From VRUE01 sp963701265 (GTDB taxonomy: Bacteria > Actinomycetota > Thermoleophilia > Solirubrobacterales > 70-9), in the NCBI GenBank assembly GCA_963701265.1, contig OY969581.1, positions 1,364,001-1,428,000 on the forward strand: a stretch of DNA of 64,000 nucleotides. Reading direction: 5' to 3'. The notes beneath the pieces are model-generated. The model was given only the letters and a program-made list of their open reading frames with translations, made no database searches and was not told the origin of the DNA. A program made the position numbers and the translations under genes. This document shows positions 18,226 through 26,920 of this stretch, piece by piece (position 1 is the stretch's first letter; the number at the start of each line of letters is the position of its first letter).

Positions 18226-19017
18226 ATGCCGCGACTCGCCGTCCTCGGCTATCCGGTTGGCCACTCGCGTTCGCCGGCGATGCAGAGCGCGGCTCTGGCC
18301 GAGTTGGGACTGGGCGACGAGTGGAGCTACGAGGCGATCGAGGTCGCGCCCGACGGCTTCGAGGCGCGGGTACGGGCGATGCCGGGCGAAGGTTTCGCCG
18401 GGGCCAACGTCACCGTGCCGCACAAGGGCGCGGCCCTCTCGCTGGCCGACGAGCTCTCCGAGACCGCCCGCGAGATCGGCGCCGCCAACACGCTCGTCTT
18501 TGCCGACGACGAGGTGCGGGCCGAGAACACGGACGCCGAGGGGTTCTTGCGTTCCCTGCCCGGCTCCCCAGCTGAGAAGCGCGCACTGGTGCTCGGCGCG
18601 GGGGGCGCCGCCCGCGCGGTCGTCTGGGCTCTGCTGCGCGAGGGCGCGGAGGTGGATGTCTGGAACCGCACCGAGCTGCGCTCCCAGCACCTCTGCGAGG
18701 AACTTGGTGGGCGGACCGTTGGCGCGCCCGACCAGGAGGCCTACGAGCTGATCGTCAACACGACGGCGGTGGGCCTCGGCGGCGAGGACCCGTTTGCCGA
18801 GCTGCCGCTCCTCGCCGCCGCCTTCACGACCGATCAAACCGTGGTCGACATGGTCTACGGCGGTGAGCCCACGGCTTTGCTTCGCGCCGCCGATGCGGCT
18901 GGGGCGGTCACGGTTGACGGCATCGAGATCCTCGTCCAGCAGGGCGCTCTCTCGCTGGAAACCTGGACCACGCGCCCCGCTCCCCTCGACACGATGCGCG
19001 CCGCCGCTCGCGCCTGA
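18226..19017 (+). CDS. aroE: Shikimate dehydrogenase
   Basis: 263 aa. The N-terminal substrate domain contains GYPVGHSRSPAMQ (the SxS shikimate contacts) and NVTVPHKGAA with the catalytic Lys; the NADP domain has LGAGGAARAVVWAL and NTTAVGL. It reduces 3-dehydroshikimate to shikimate. It is the first of four adjacent shikimate-pathway genes (aroE, aroC, aroKB, aroQ). Confidence 0.95.
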   Translation: MPRLAVLGYPVGHSRSPAMQSAALAELGLGDEWSYEAIEVAPDGFEARVRAMPGEGFAGANVTVPHKGAALSLADELSETAREIGAANTLVFADDEVRAENTDAEGFLRSLPGSPAEKRALVLGAGGAARAVVWALLREGAEVDVWNRTELRSQHLCEELGGRTVGAPDQEAYELIVNTTAVGLGGEDPFAELPLLAAAFTTDQTVVDMVYGGEPTALLRAADAAGAVTVDGIEILVQQGALSLETWTTRPAPLDTMRAAARA

Positions 19018-19044
19018 GCGGTCCGCCGATAGCCTTGCGGGCCG

Positions 19045-20211
19045 ATGAGCGGGTTTAGGTTCACCACAGCGGGCGAGTCGCACGGGCCGGGTCTCGTCGC
19101 GATCGTCGAGGGTATGCCGGCAGGACTCGAGCTCGACCGCGAGGCGCTCGACGCCGATATGGCGCGGCGCCAGCTCGGCCACGGGCGCGGCGGGCGGATG
19201 AAAATCGAGACCGACACGGTGGAGATCCGCTCCGGGCTGCGCCACGGCCGCACGCTGGGCAGTCCAATCGCGGTTCTCGTCGCCAACCGCGACTACGCCA
19301 ACTGGGAGGAGCGGATGAACCCGTGGCCGGTCGACGCGACCGTCGACGAAGTCCACCTGCCGCGCCCCGGTCATGCCGACCTCGTCGGCGCCCAGAAGTA
19401 CGGCCACGACGACATCCGCAACGTGCTCGAGCGGGCCAGTGCGCGTGAGACCGCCGCTCGCGTCGCCGCCGGCTCGATCGCTCGCGGCTTCCTCAGCACG
19501 CTCGGTGTCAGCGTGCACAGCCACGTCACCCAGATCGCCTCCGTGGTCGCTCCGGAGCGCGAGGACCTCGGCCCCGGCGATTTCGCCGCCGTCGATGACG
19601 ACCCGGTGCGCTGCCTCGACGCCGAGGCGAGCGCCGCGATGGTTGCCGAGATCAACCGTCTGCGCAAGGCGAACGAGAGCCTCGGCGGCACCTTCGAGGT
19701 GCGCGCCTTTGGGCTCGTTCCCGGTCTCGGCTCACACATCTCCTGGGAAGACCGCCTCGATGGTCGGCTGGCCGGGGCCGTCGCCTCGATCCAGTCGGTC
19801 AAGGGTGTCGCGATCGGCGAAGCCTGGGACGTCGCCGGCCGGCCGGGCTCGGAGGCCCACGACGAGATCTTCTGGTCGCAGGAGCGGGGCTACTTCCGCG
19901 AGACCAACCACGCCGGTGGCCTGGAGGGGGGCATGACCAACGGCCTGCCACTCTCGGTCCGCGCCGCGATCAAGCCGATCTCGACCCTGACCAAGCCACT
20001 GCGCTCGGTCGACACCGAGACCAAGGAACCGGCGCAGGCGTTGCGCGAGCGCACCGACTCGACTGTCGTGCCTGCCGCAGCCGTGGTCGCCGAGGCGATG
20101 GTCTGCCTCGTCCTCGCCCGCACCTACCGCGAGAAGTTCGGCGGCGACCACATCGATGACGTGCTCGCCGCGGTCGAGGCTTACAAGAAGCGCATCGACT
20201 TCCGCGGATGA
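19045..20211 (+). CDS. aroC: Chorismate synthase
   Basis: 388 aa, full length. The start MSGFRFTTAGESHGPGLVAI is the classic N-terminal signature with the active-site His; RPGHADLVGAQKYGHDDIRN and SARETAARVAAG are the further conserved blocks. The enzyme converts EPSP to chorismate using reduced FMN. The ATG has a TAGCCT box 9 nt upstream, so it may be transcribed separately from aroE. Confidence 0.97.
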   Translation: MSGFRFTTAGESHGPGLVAIVEGMPAGLELDREALDADMARRQLGHGRGGRMKIETDTVEIRSGLRHGRTLGSPIAVLVANRDYANWEERMNPWPVDATVDEVHLPRPGHADLVGAQKYGHDDIRNVLERASARETAARVAAGSIARGFLSTLGVSVHSHVTQIASVVAPEREDLGPGDFAAVDDDPVRCLDAEASAAMVAEINRLRKANESLGGTFEVRAFGLVPGLGSHISWEDRLDGRLAGAVASIQSVKGVAIGEAWDVAGRPGSEAHDEIFWSQERGYFRETNHAGGLEGGMTNGLPLSVRAAIKPISTLTKPLRSVDTETKEPAQALRERTDSTVVPAAAVVAEAMVCLVLARTYREKFGGDHIDDVLAAVEAYKKRIDFRG

Positions 20212-20213
20212 AC

Positions 20214-20250
20214 CCTCCCTTCACCCCCTCAGAGGTGGTCAAGGGAGGGC
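20214..20250. repeat. Dispersed hairpin repeat, copy 2, upstream of aroKB
   Basis: A near-palindrome of 37 bp with arms CCCTCCCTT and AAGGGAGGG and inner CCTC/GAGG pairing. It fills the whole aroC-aroKB gap and ends 1-2 nt before the aroKB ATG, so its right arm (GGGAGGG) could also serve as, or hide, the ribosome-binding site. The core matches 11552-11594. Confidence 0.75.
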
Positions 20251-20251
20251 A

Positions 20252-21781
20252 ATGAAGCCGGCCCTCGTCTTTATCGGCTTCATGGGCGCCGGTAAGTCAA
20301 CGGCGCTGGCGGCTGCTCGTGACGCCGGCCTGCCGACGGTCGAGATCGATGCGCTGATGGAAGAGGCGTTCGGCAAGCCGATCCGGCAGGCCTTCGAAGA
20401 GGACGGCGAGGACGCCTTCCGGGCGCGCGAGGCCGAGGTGGTTGGCTCGCTGCTCGAGGGGGCCGACGGCGGCGCGATCGCGCTTGGCGGCGGCAGCGTT
20501 CTCTCCGACCGGGTGCGCGAGGCGCTCGGCCGTCACTTTGTCGTCTGGCTCCAGGTCGATGCGCGCGAGGCCTGGCGTCGCATCGCCCGCAGCGACCGGC
20601 CGCTGGCCAGCAGCGCCGAGGACGTCGAGCGCTTGCTGCAGGAGCGCCTCCCCTTTTACGAGTCGCTGGCCGACGCGATCCTGCCCAGCGGCGATCGCGG
20701 CCTTGTCTCCCGCGCGATGCCCTCGCTCGTTGCGCTCACGCAGCTGCCCAGCAGCACGAAGATGCTCTGGGCGAGCAGCGCCTCCGGCGAGTACCCGGTG
20801 TTCGTCGGCCCGGGGCTTCTCGGCGCTGGCCCGTGGCCATTGTCGGGGGAGCGTTTCTGCGTCACCGACTCCGCCGTCGGCCCGCTCTACGCCAAGCATC
20901 TCGGACCACTCGCCGGCCGGGTCGAGGTGCACCCAGGCGAGCAGGCCAAGACGATGGCGGAGGCCGAGCGGGTACTGCGCGAGCTGGCCCGGCTGGGGAT
21001 GACGCGGGAGGATCACGTGGTTGCTCTCGGCGGCGGGGTTGTCGGCGACCTCGCCGGTTTCTGCGCCCATCTCTACCAGCGCGGAGTCCCGGTCGTGCAA
21101 GTTCCGACCACCCTCGTTGCCCAGGTCGACTCCGCCTACGGCGGCAAGACCGGGGTCGATTTGCCGGAGGGCAAGAACTACGCCGGGGCTTACCAGCTGC
21201 CGGCCGCGGTTCTCGCCGATACGGCGACGCTGGCCAGCTTGCCTGCGGAGGAGCTGGCGGCGGGGTTCGTCGAGCTGCTGAAGACCGGCCTGCTTGCCGG
21301 TGGCGATCTATGGGAGCGAGCCCGTGCGCTCGAGGCGCTCGTCCCCGAGCAGCTCGCTGACCTGGTCTTCGCCTGCGCCCTCTACAAGTGCGAGGTGGTC
21401 GCCGCCGACGAGCGGGACGCCGGCCTGCGCGCCGTGCTCAACCTTGGCCACACGGTCGGGCACGCGATCGAGGCGGCAAGCGACTACTCGCGCTATCGCC
21501 ACGGCGAGGCGGTCGGGCTTGGTCTGCTGGCGGCGCTGCGCCTCTCCGATGCGCCGGAGCTGCGTGACGAGGTCGAGGTGATCCTCGCGCGACACGGGCT
21601 GCCGACCAGCCTTGACCCCTCGGTCGATTTGAACGAGACGCTGGCAGCGCTGCAACGCGACAAGAAGCGCACCGCCGAGGGCGTCGGCTTCGTCCTGCTC
21701 TCCGAGCCTGGCGAGCCCCGAATCGGTCAGCTGGTCGATCCGGCTAAGGTCGAGGCCGCCGTGAAGGAGCTCTACGCATGA
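20252..21781 (+). CDS. aroKB: Shikimate kinase / 3-dehydroquinate synthase fusion (AroK-AroB)
   Basis: 509 aa. Residues 1-165 are shikimate kinase: P-loop GFMGAGKST (9-17), substrate-binding EIDALMEEAFGK and the Walker-like ALGGGSVL. Residues ~175-509 are 3-dehydroquinate synthase: VALGGGVVGDLAGFCAHLYQ, PTTLVAQVDSAYGGKTGVDL and the metal-ligand LGHTVGHAIEA. The start (ATG 20252) is the first in-frame codon that opens the kinase fold. The two steps are not consecutive (steps 5 and 2), so the fusion probably aids co-expression rather than channelling. It overlaps aroQ by 4 bp (ATGA). Confidence 0.95.
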   Translation: MKPALVFIGFMGAGKSTALAAARDAGLPTVEIDALMEEAFGKPIRQAFEEDGEDAFRAREAEVVGSLLEGADGGAIALGGGSVLSDRVREALGRHFVVWLQVDAREAWRRIARSDRPLASSAEDVERLLQERLPFYESLADAILPSGDRGLVSRAMPSLVALTQLPSSTKMLWASSASGEYPVFVGPGLLGAGPWPLSGERFCVTDSAVGPLYAKHLGPLAGRVEVHPGEQAKTMAEAERVLRELARLGMTREDHVVALGGGVVGDLAGFCAHLYQRGVPVVQVPTTLVAQVDSAYGGKTGVDLPEGKNYAGAYQLPAAVLADTATLASLPAEELAAGFVELLKTGLLAGGDLWERARALEALVPEQLADLVFACALYKCEVVAADERDAGLRAVLNLGHTVGHAIEAASDYSRYRHGEAVGLGLLAALRLSDAPELRDEVEVILARHGLPTSLDPSVDLNETLAALQRDKKRTAEGVGFVLLSEPGEPRIGQLVDPAKVEAAVKELYA

Positions 21782-22236
21782 CCACCTCGCACAATCGCGT
21801 CGCCGTCCTGCACGGGGTCAACTTCAACATCCTCGACCGCCGTGACCCGGCCGTCTACGGCGGCCTCTCGCTGCGCGAGCTGGAGACCAAGATCGAACGC
21901 TGGGCTCATGAGTTCGGCCTCGAAGCGATCTTCTTCCAGACCAACTCCGAGGGCGAGTTCTGCGAATACCTGCACCGCGTGCCCGAGCTGGCCGATGCGG
22001 CATTGGTCAACGCCGGCGCTTGGTCGCACTACAGCCGCGCGATCGCCGACGCGCTCGACGTCACCGGCGTCCCCGCGGTCGAGGTCCACCTCTCTGATGT
22101 TGAGGCGCGCGATGAGTGGCGCAAGCTCTCGGTCTTCGACGGCCTGGTTCTGGCCAAGATCTTCGGCAAGGGGCCCGACGGCTATCGCGAGGCGCTGCAG
22201 CTGCTCGCCGGTGAGCTCGGCGCCGGGCCGAGTTGA
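21778..22236 (+). CDS. aroQ: Type II 3-dehydroquinate dehydratase, divergent
   Basis: 152 aa. The fold markers are present in altered form: the usual LNGPNLNLLG is LHGVNFNILD, followed by RRDPAVYGGLS with the catalytic Tyr; NPGAYTHTS is NAGAWSHYS; EVHLS with its His is intact. It performs trans-dehydration of 3-dehydroquinate. The position directly after aroKB, with ATGA overlap, supports the role despite the sequence changes. Probably active, but substrate preference could differ. Confidence 0.88.
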   Translation: MTTSHNRVAVLHGVNFNILDRRDPAVYGGLSLRELETKIERWAHEFGLEAIFFQTNSEGEFCEYLHRVPELADAALVNAGAWSHYSRAIADALDVTGVPAVEVHLSDVEARDEWRKLSVFDGLVLAKIFGKGPDGYREALQLLAGELGAGPS

Positions 22237-23294
22237 TGTCGAGCCGCGCCGATCGCCTCGCGGCGCTGGTCGCCGCCCGTGAGCTCGACTGCCTGCTCGT
22301 CACCGACCTGGTCAACGTCGGCTACCTGACCGGCTTCGGCGGCACCAACGGCGCCTGCATCTGCGGCGCCGAGAAACGCGTCTTCCTCACCGACTTTCGC
22401 TACACCGAGCGCGCTGAAGCCGAGGTCGAGGGCTGGGACATCGTCACCGTCGCCGACGACTGGCTGGGGGGGATCGCCAGTCGCCTCAGTGGCAAGACCG
22501 GCTTCGAGGATCACCACATGGCAGTGCGGACCCTGAAGCGGCTGGAGGAGAAACTCCCGGACGGGGTCGCGCTCGAGGGAGCGGCCGGAACGGTGGAGAA
22601 GTTGCGCCGGGTCAAGGACGAAGCCGAGCTCGCGGCGATCGCCGCCGCCGCCGAGCTCGCTGACGAGATCTGGCGCTGGTCGTTGGAGCGCGGTCTCGCC
22701 GGGCGCAGCGAGCTCGACGTCGCCCGCGCTGCCGAGGCGCGGATGCGCGAGCAGGGCGCCGAGCCTTCCTTCCCGACCATCGTCGCCGCCGGTCCCAACG
22801 GGGCCTTGCCGCACGCCGAGCCGGGCGAGCGCGAGATCGGGCGCGGTGAGCTGGTCGTCTTCGACATGGGCGCGAAGCTCGACGGCTATTGCTCGGACGG
22901 CACCCGCACCTTCGCCACCGGCGAGCCCGGCGAGGCCGCCCGTGCGGTCTACGAGACCGTGCGCGAAGCGCAGGAAGCAGCGCTGGCCGCCGTCAAAGCT
23001 GGCGTCAAGGCCGAGGACGTCGACGGCGTCGCCCGCAAACTGATTGCGACCGCGGGGCACGGCGAGCGCTTCGGCCACGGGCTCGGGCACGGCGTCGGCC
23101 TCGAGGTGCACGAGGAGCCGCGGGTCTCGCCGCGCTCGGAGGACGTTCTGGAGCCGGGCGAAGTGGTGACGATCGAGCCAGGGATCTACCTGCCTGGCGA
23201 ATTGGGTGTACGGATCGAGGACCTGGTCGTCGTCACCGCCGAGGGCTACCGCAATCTCAGCGGCCTGCCCAAGCAGATGCAGCTCGTCGAATAG
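22236..23294 (+). CDS. Xaa-Pro dipeptidase/aminopeptidase (M24B)
   Basis: 352 aa from ATG 22236 (TTG 22233 is an alternative giving a TTGA overlap). The N-terminal creatinase-like domain is followed by the pita-bread catalytic domain with all five metal ligands: Asp in VVFDMGAKLDG, Asp in CSDGTRTF, His in GHGLGHGVGLEVHEEP, Glu in VTIEPGIYL and Glu in GVRIEDLV. It removes or splits residues before proline. Its place between aroQ and efp is the same as pepQ in mycobacteria. No signal peptide, so cytosolic. Confidence 0.93.
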   Translation: MSSRADRLAALVAARELDCLLVTDLVNVGYLTGFGGTNGACICGAEKRVFLTDFRYTERAEAEVEGWDIVTVADDWLGGIASRLSGKTGFEDHHMAVRTLKRLEEKLPDGVALEGAAGTVEKLRRVKDEAELAAIAAAAELADEIWRWSLERGLAGRSELDVARAAEARMREQGAEPSFPTIVAAGPNGALPHAEPGEREIGRGELVVFDMGAKLDGYCSDGTRTFATGEPGEAARAVYETVREAQEAALAAVKAGVKAEDVDGVARKLIATAGHGERFGHGLGHGVGLEVHEEPRVSPRSEDVLEPGEVVTIEPGIYLPGELGVRIEDLVVVTAEGYRNLSGLPKQMQLVE

Positions 23295-23367
23295 CAACGG
23301 CAGGTCTGCTGCAACGCTCATTGCGCCGGCCGCGACGGTCGATCAGCGCAAGGTGAACGCGATCGCG

Positions 23368-24402
23368 ATGCCAAGACCGGAGTCGCTGGCGGCCGCCCGC
23401 AAGGACGCCCGCCGGGAGCGGCTGCTCGACATGGAGCAGCGGGTGCGCCGCTACCGCGCCGCCTGCTTCGCGATCCTCGCCCTGGCGCTCGCCTCCGCGG
23501 GGCCGGAGATCGGTTGGCTCTGGATGGTGCCGCTGATGGCGGGCTTCGCCGGCTTCGCGATCGCCGATCGCTTCATGCAGGCCAGCGAGCGGCCCTGGCT
23601 TTGGGTCGCGGCAGCCTGGGGCGCACTGCCGCTCCTGTTGGGCGGTGCCGTGATCGCCTCTGGCGGCCCCACCAGCCCGATCCTGATGTGGTTCGCGCTC
23701 CCCGCCGTCACCCTGGGCGCTCGCTTCGACCCCTGGGGCATGGTCGTCGGCACGGTCTACCTCGTCGCCGTCTTCCTGGCCAGCACGGTCGCCGTTGACC
23801 CGGCCAGCGCCTCCGCCCACAGCCAGGCCTTGGTCGCCACCGTCGCCCTGGTCCTCAGCACTGTGATCCTCTCCGGGGCCCTGGTCGAGTCCGACCGCGC
23901 TCACCGCCGGCGCTCGACCCTCGACCCGCTCACCGGCCTCTTCAACCGCAACGCGCTCGAGCAGCGCCTTGCCGAGCTCGACGGTGCCCCCTGCGACGAC
24001 AGGAAAGGTGGCCAGTCGCACGCGCTGCTGCTCTGCGACCTAGACCACTTCAAGCGCGTCAATGACCAGCTTGGTCACGCTGCCGGCGACGCCGTGCTGC
24101 AGGACGTCGCCAGCACGATGCGCTCGGTGCTGCGCGCCGGCGACTCGATCTACCGGATCGGCGGTGAGGAGATCCTCGTCGTCCTGCCGGGAGCGAGTGA
24201 GGTGGATGCCGTGGCGATCGCCGAGCGCCTGCGCCGGGCGGTGCGCGAGCGCCGACCGGTTGGAGTGGGGGTGACGATCAGCATCGGTGCCGCCGTGACC
24301 AAGCCCAGCACGGTCAACACCGACGACCTCGTCGCCCGCGCCGATGCCGCGCTCTACATGGCGAAGGCCAACGGCCGCGACGCGGTCTTCGTGGCTAACT
24401 AA
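23368..24402 (+). CDS. Membrane diguanylate cyclase (GGDEF domain)
   Basis: 344 aa from ATG 23368 (GTG 23353 is possible). A basic N-terminus is followed by about five or six membrane helices (residues ~30-165) and a C-terminal GGDEF domain: DPLTGLFNRNALEQRL, LLCDLDHFKRVNDQLGHAAGD, and the active loop GGEEI (about 265-269) in place of GGDEF. An allosteric I-site RxxD (RAGD) lies exactly five residues before the loop, so product inhibition by c-di-GMP is expected. Probably active, making c-di-GMP in response to an unknown membrane signal. It is inserted between pepQ and efp, genes usually adjacent elsewhere. Confidence 0.88.
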   Translation: MPRPESLAAARKDARRERLLDMEQRVRRYRAACFAILALALASAGPEIGWLWMVPLMAGFAGFAIADRFMQASERPWLWVAAAWGALPLLLGGAVIASGGPTSPILMWFALPAVTLGARFDPWGMVVGTVYLVAVFLASTVAVDPASASAHSQALVATVALVLSTVILSGALVESDRAHRRRSTLDPLTGLFNRNALEQRLAELDGAPCDDRKGGQSHALLLCDLDHFKRVNDQLGHAAGDAVLQDVASTMRSVLRAGDSIYRIGGEEILVVLPGASEVDAVAIAERLRRAVRERRPVGVGVTISIGAAVTKPSTVNTDDLVARADAALYMAKANGRDAVFVAN

Positions 24403-24405
24403 GGC

Positions 24406-25482
24406 TCAGCGGCTGAGATCGACTTTGTCGTCGAGGCGCTCGGCGAAGGCGGCGATCAGGGCGACGGTGGCCTCGACGTCGGCGAGGTCGACCATCTCGA
24501 CCGGTGAGTGCATGTAGCGCAGGGGAATCGAGACCAGGCCGGTGGGGATGCCGGAACGGGCGAACTGGACCCCGTCGGCATCGGTGCTGGTCGAGTTGCC
24601 GGTGGCGCCGACCGTGTGCTCGATCCCGGCCTCCTCGGCGGTCTCGACCAGCAGCTCGAAGAGCTTGGGTGAGAGGGTCGCGCCGCGGTAGATCACCGGG
24701 CCCGAGCCGAGAGCGTGGCTGCCGAGCTCCTTCTCGTCGATGCCGGGAGCATCGGTGGCGTGGGTCACGTCGACGACGATTGCCAGGTCCGGCTGCACGG
24801 CAAAGGCAGAGGTGCGGGCGCCGAAGAGGCCGATCTCCTCCTGCACCGCGGCGATCGCGGCCAAGCTTGATTTGAGCGCGTCCTTCTCATTGCAGCGCCG
24901 CAGGGCCTCGAGCGCGACGTAGGCGCCGAGCCGGTTGTCCATCGAGCGCGAGACCATGCGATCGCCGGCCAGGCCCAGGGGCTCGCTGGCGATCACAACA
25001 GGGTCACCGACCCGCACCAGCTGCTCGGCCTCCTCGCGATCGGTGGCACCGACGTCGATGTGGAGCGACTTCATTTCGACGACCTTCTTGCGCTGGTCGG
25101 CGTCGAGCAGGTGGAGGGGCTTGCGGCCGACCACGCCGAGCACCGGCCCGCCCGGGCCCTGCACCTCGACCCGCTGTCCAACCAGGATCTGCGGGTCCCA
25201 TCCCCCGATCGGCGCGAACCAGAGGAAGCCCTTCTCGTCGATGTGACGGACCACCAGGCCGATCTCGTCGATGTGCCCGACGACCGCCAGCAGTGGCGCC
25301 GCGTCGCCGATGCGGGCGATCGAGGAGCCGATCCCATCGGTGGACAGAGAGGCGAAGGAAGCTGCCTCGCGCCAGACCGCCGCCGCCTGCGCCTCGTAGC
25401 CGGAGGGGCCCGGAGCACGGAGGAGCTTGTCGAGTAGTCCGGGGGTTTTGCTGCTCACAGGAGCGGCAGTATGTCGATTCAT
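24406..25482 (-). CDS. M42-family aminopeptidase (glutamyl/leucyl type)
   Basis: 358 aa. M42 metal ligands are recognisable: His in VVGHIDEIGLV, Asp in SMDNRLGAY, Glu-Glu in VQEEIGLFGA, Asp in VVDVTHATD and His in YMHSPVEMVDL. These tetrahedral (TET) peptidases trim peptides in the cytosol. ATG 25482 is used; a GTG a few codons inside (before SSKTPGLL) is another option. It is divergent from the SDR gene with only about 40 bp between, so the promoters must overlap. It converges with the diguanylate cyclase with 3 bp between the stops. Confidence 0.9.
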   Translation of the reverse strand: MNRHTAAPVSSKTPGLLDKLLRAPGPSGYEAQAAAVWREAASFASLSTDGIGSSIARIGDAAPLLAVVGHIDEIGLVVRHIDEKGFLWFAPIGGWDPQILVGQRVEVQGPGGPVLGVVGRKPLHLLDADQRKKVVEMKSLHIDVGATDREEAEQLVRVGDPVVIASEPLGLAGDRMVSRSMDNRLGAYVALEALRRCNEKDALKSSLAAIAAVQEEIGLFGARTSAFAVQPDLAIVVDVTHATDAPGIDEKELGSHALGSGPVIYRGATLSPKLFELLVETAEEAGIEHTVGATGNSTSTDADGVQFARSGIPTGLVSIPLRYMHSPVEMVDLADVEATVALIAAFAERLDDKVDLSR

Positions 25483-25510
25483 AGGAGCGTCCGCATTTCG
25501 GCAAACCGAA

Positions 25511-25516
25511 TAGCGT
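25511..25516 (+). promoter_or_regulatory. -10 box (TAGCGT), leaderless
   Basis: TAGCGT with 7 nt to the GTG at 25524, which decides this start over the GTG at 25518. Confidence 0.5.
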
Positions 25517-25523
25517 TGTGAGC

Positions 25524-26327
25524 GTGACTTCCAGGCCAATCACCGCGTTGATCACCGGAGCATCGAGCGGCATCGGCGAGGCGACGGCGCGCCGGCTTGC
25601 GCGCGAGCCCGGCGCCGAGTTGATCCTCGTCGCGCGCCGCGAGGACCGCTTGCGGGCCCTGGTCGAGGAACTGCCTTGCACCGCGACCTACGTCGCCGTC
25701 GACCTGACGGATGACGATGCGCCCGAGCGGGTTCGCGCCCATGTTGCCGAGCACGGTGACCGGCTGACGCTGCTGGTCAACAACGCGGGCGGAGCCTGGC
25801 GGGGCGGCTTTGCCGAGGTCGGCTACGCCAACGTCCAGCGCCACATGCAGCTCAACTTCGACGCCGTCGTCCGCCTCACCGAGGCCTTGCTGCCGACCCT
25901 GCGGGCCTCGACGCCGAGCGCGATCGTCAACGTGGCGAGCACCGCGGGCCGCGTTGCCCGGGCCCGCACCGGCTCCTACTCGGCCAGCAAGTTTGCCCTG
26001 ATCGGCTGGACCGACGCGCTCTACGCGGAGGAGCGCGCCCACGGCGTTCACGTCGGCATGGTCCTGCCGGGGTTCATCGTCACCGAGGGCTTCCCGGCAA
26101 CCGAGCTGCGCGAGAGAGCGCTGACCCGCTGGGTCGTCTCGAAGCCGGAGAAGGTCGCCGAGGCGATCGTCGAGGCCGGGCCGGGGGGCAAGGCGGAGCG
26201 CTACGTGCCGCGCCCCTACGCGCTCGCCGCCGTGGCGCGGATCCTGATGCCGAGCTTGACGCGCCGCGTCCTTTCCGGCGGCCCAGCGGGTGCGCTGACG
26301 ACCAGCACGGCCACCGAAGACGAGTAG
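25524..26327 (+). CDS. Short-chain dehydrogenase/reductase
   Basis: 267 aa. The classic SDR elements are intact: cofactor loop TGASSGIGEATARRL, the NNAG motif (LVNNAGGAW), catalytic Ser in NVASTAGR, and YSASK (Tyr-x3-Lys). The residues after the second strand (ARREDRL) suggest NADP preference. The C-terminal ~50 residues extend beyond the core, as in the DltE/short-chain group acting on lipids, but the substrate is unknown. Start chosen at GTG 25524 from the -10 spacing. Confidence 0.88.
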   Translation: MTSRPITALITGASSGIGEATARRLAREPGAELILVARREDRLRALVEELPCTATYVAVDLTDDDAPERVRAHVAEHGDRLTLLVNNAGGAWRGGFAEVGYANVQRHMQLNFDAVVRLTEALLPTLRASTPSAIVNVASTAGRVARARTGSYSASKFALIGWTDALYAEERAHGVHVGMVLPGFIVTEGFPATELRERALTRWVVSKPEKVAEAIVEAGPGGKAERYVPRPYALAAVARILMPSLTRRVLSGGPAGALTTSTATEDE

Positions 26328-26332
26328 TCCGC

Positions 26333-26827
26333 TCAGGTGAAGCGCGACGGGGTCAGGTGGCAGTAGTGGAAGCCGAAGACGAAGCTGAAGTTGTTGGCGG
26401 CGTTGCTGGCCCGTTCGACCCGGATCTGTTCGTGCGCGGCCTTGATTTCTTCGTTTGCCTTGAGGGCTACGCCCAGCGCGCGCAGCTTGGCCTGCACGAC
26501 TTCGAGCTGCGTGAACCACTTGAGCAGTCGCGCGTCATCGGCAGTTGGGCGTGGCACCGCACTGAGCTTCCCCACCGTCTTGCCGAAGACGGCCGAGGCG
26601 TGGATGAACTGGGCGCCGGCCTCCTTCAGCTTCGCCGGCACTTTGCTCTTCGCCTTCGTTTTGACGTTCTTGAGGATGCGCTTGTTGGCTTCGGTGTTCG
26701 CCTGGCAGATCGGCTCGACCTGTTCAACGTACTGGGCGCGCGTCGGCCCTTCTTCGGCCGCGGTCGCGGCGGCAGGCACCAGCGCCAGCGCGGCGACGGA
26801 TATGGCAGCTGTGAGGACCCCCTTCAT
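26333..26827 (-). CDS. Secreted protein of the two-cysteine helical family
   Basis: 164 aa with a Sec signal peptide (cleavage after ATA near residue 23). The mature protein is mainly helical, with Cys41 in AQYVEQVEPIC and Cys156 in FHYCHL, 115 residues apart, matching the lipoprotein at 4353-4859 (107) and the kinase ectodomain at 62189-63799 (114). The cysteines probably form one disulfide holding a helical bundle. No membrane anchor, so released or wall-associated. Its TAACGT box lies 11 nt before the ATG. It converges with the SDR gene. Confidence 0.75.
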   Translation of the reverse strand: MKGVLTAAISVAALALVPAAATAAEEGPTRAQYVEQVEPICQANTEANKRILKNVKTKAKSKVPAKLKEAGAQFIHASAVFGKTVGKLSAVPRPTADDARLLKWFTQLEVVQAKLRALGVALKANEEIKAAHEQIRVERASNAANNFSFVFGFHYCHLTPSRFT

Positions 26828-26906
26828 TCCCTGCCGTCACGTTAGACGATCGCTCCCCCGCCGCCGTGTTGTGTTCCGGAGAAATCGCACCAAGCCGCCG
26901 CTTCTC

Positions 26907-26912
26907 TAGGAT
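26907..26912 (+). promoter_or_regulatory. -10 box (TAGGAT), leaderless
   Basis: TAGGAT with 8 nt to the efp GTG at 26921. Confidence 0.5.
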
Positions 26913-26920
26913 TCGCCGCC

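Noticed and set aside
17296..19524. Very long minus-strand open frame (742 codons) across mltG, aroE and aroC
   Set aside because: It is antisense to three well-supported genes; long antisense frames are expected in high-GC DNA, and its text has no domain similarity.
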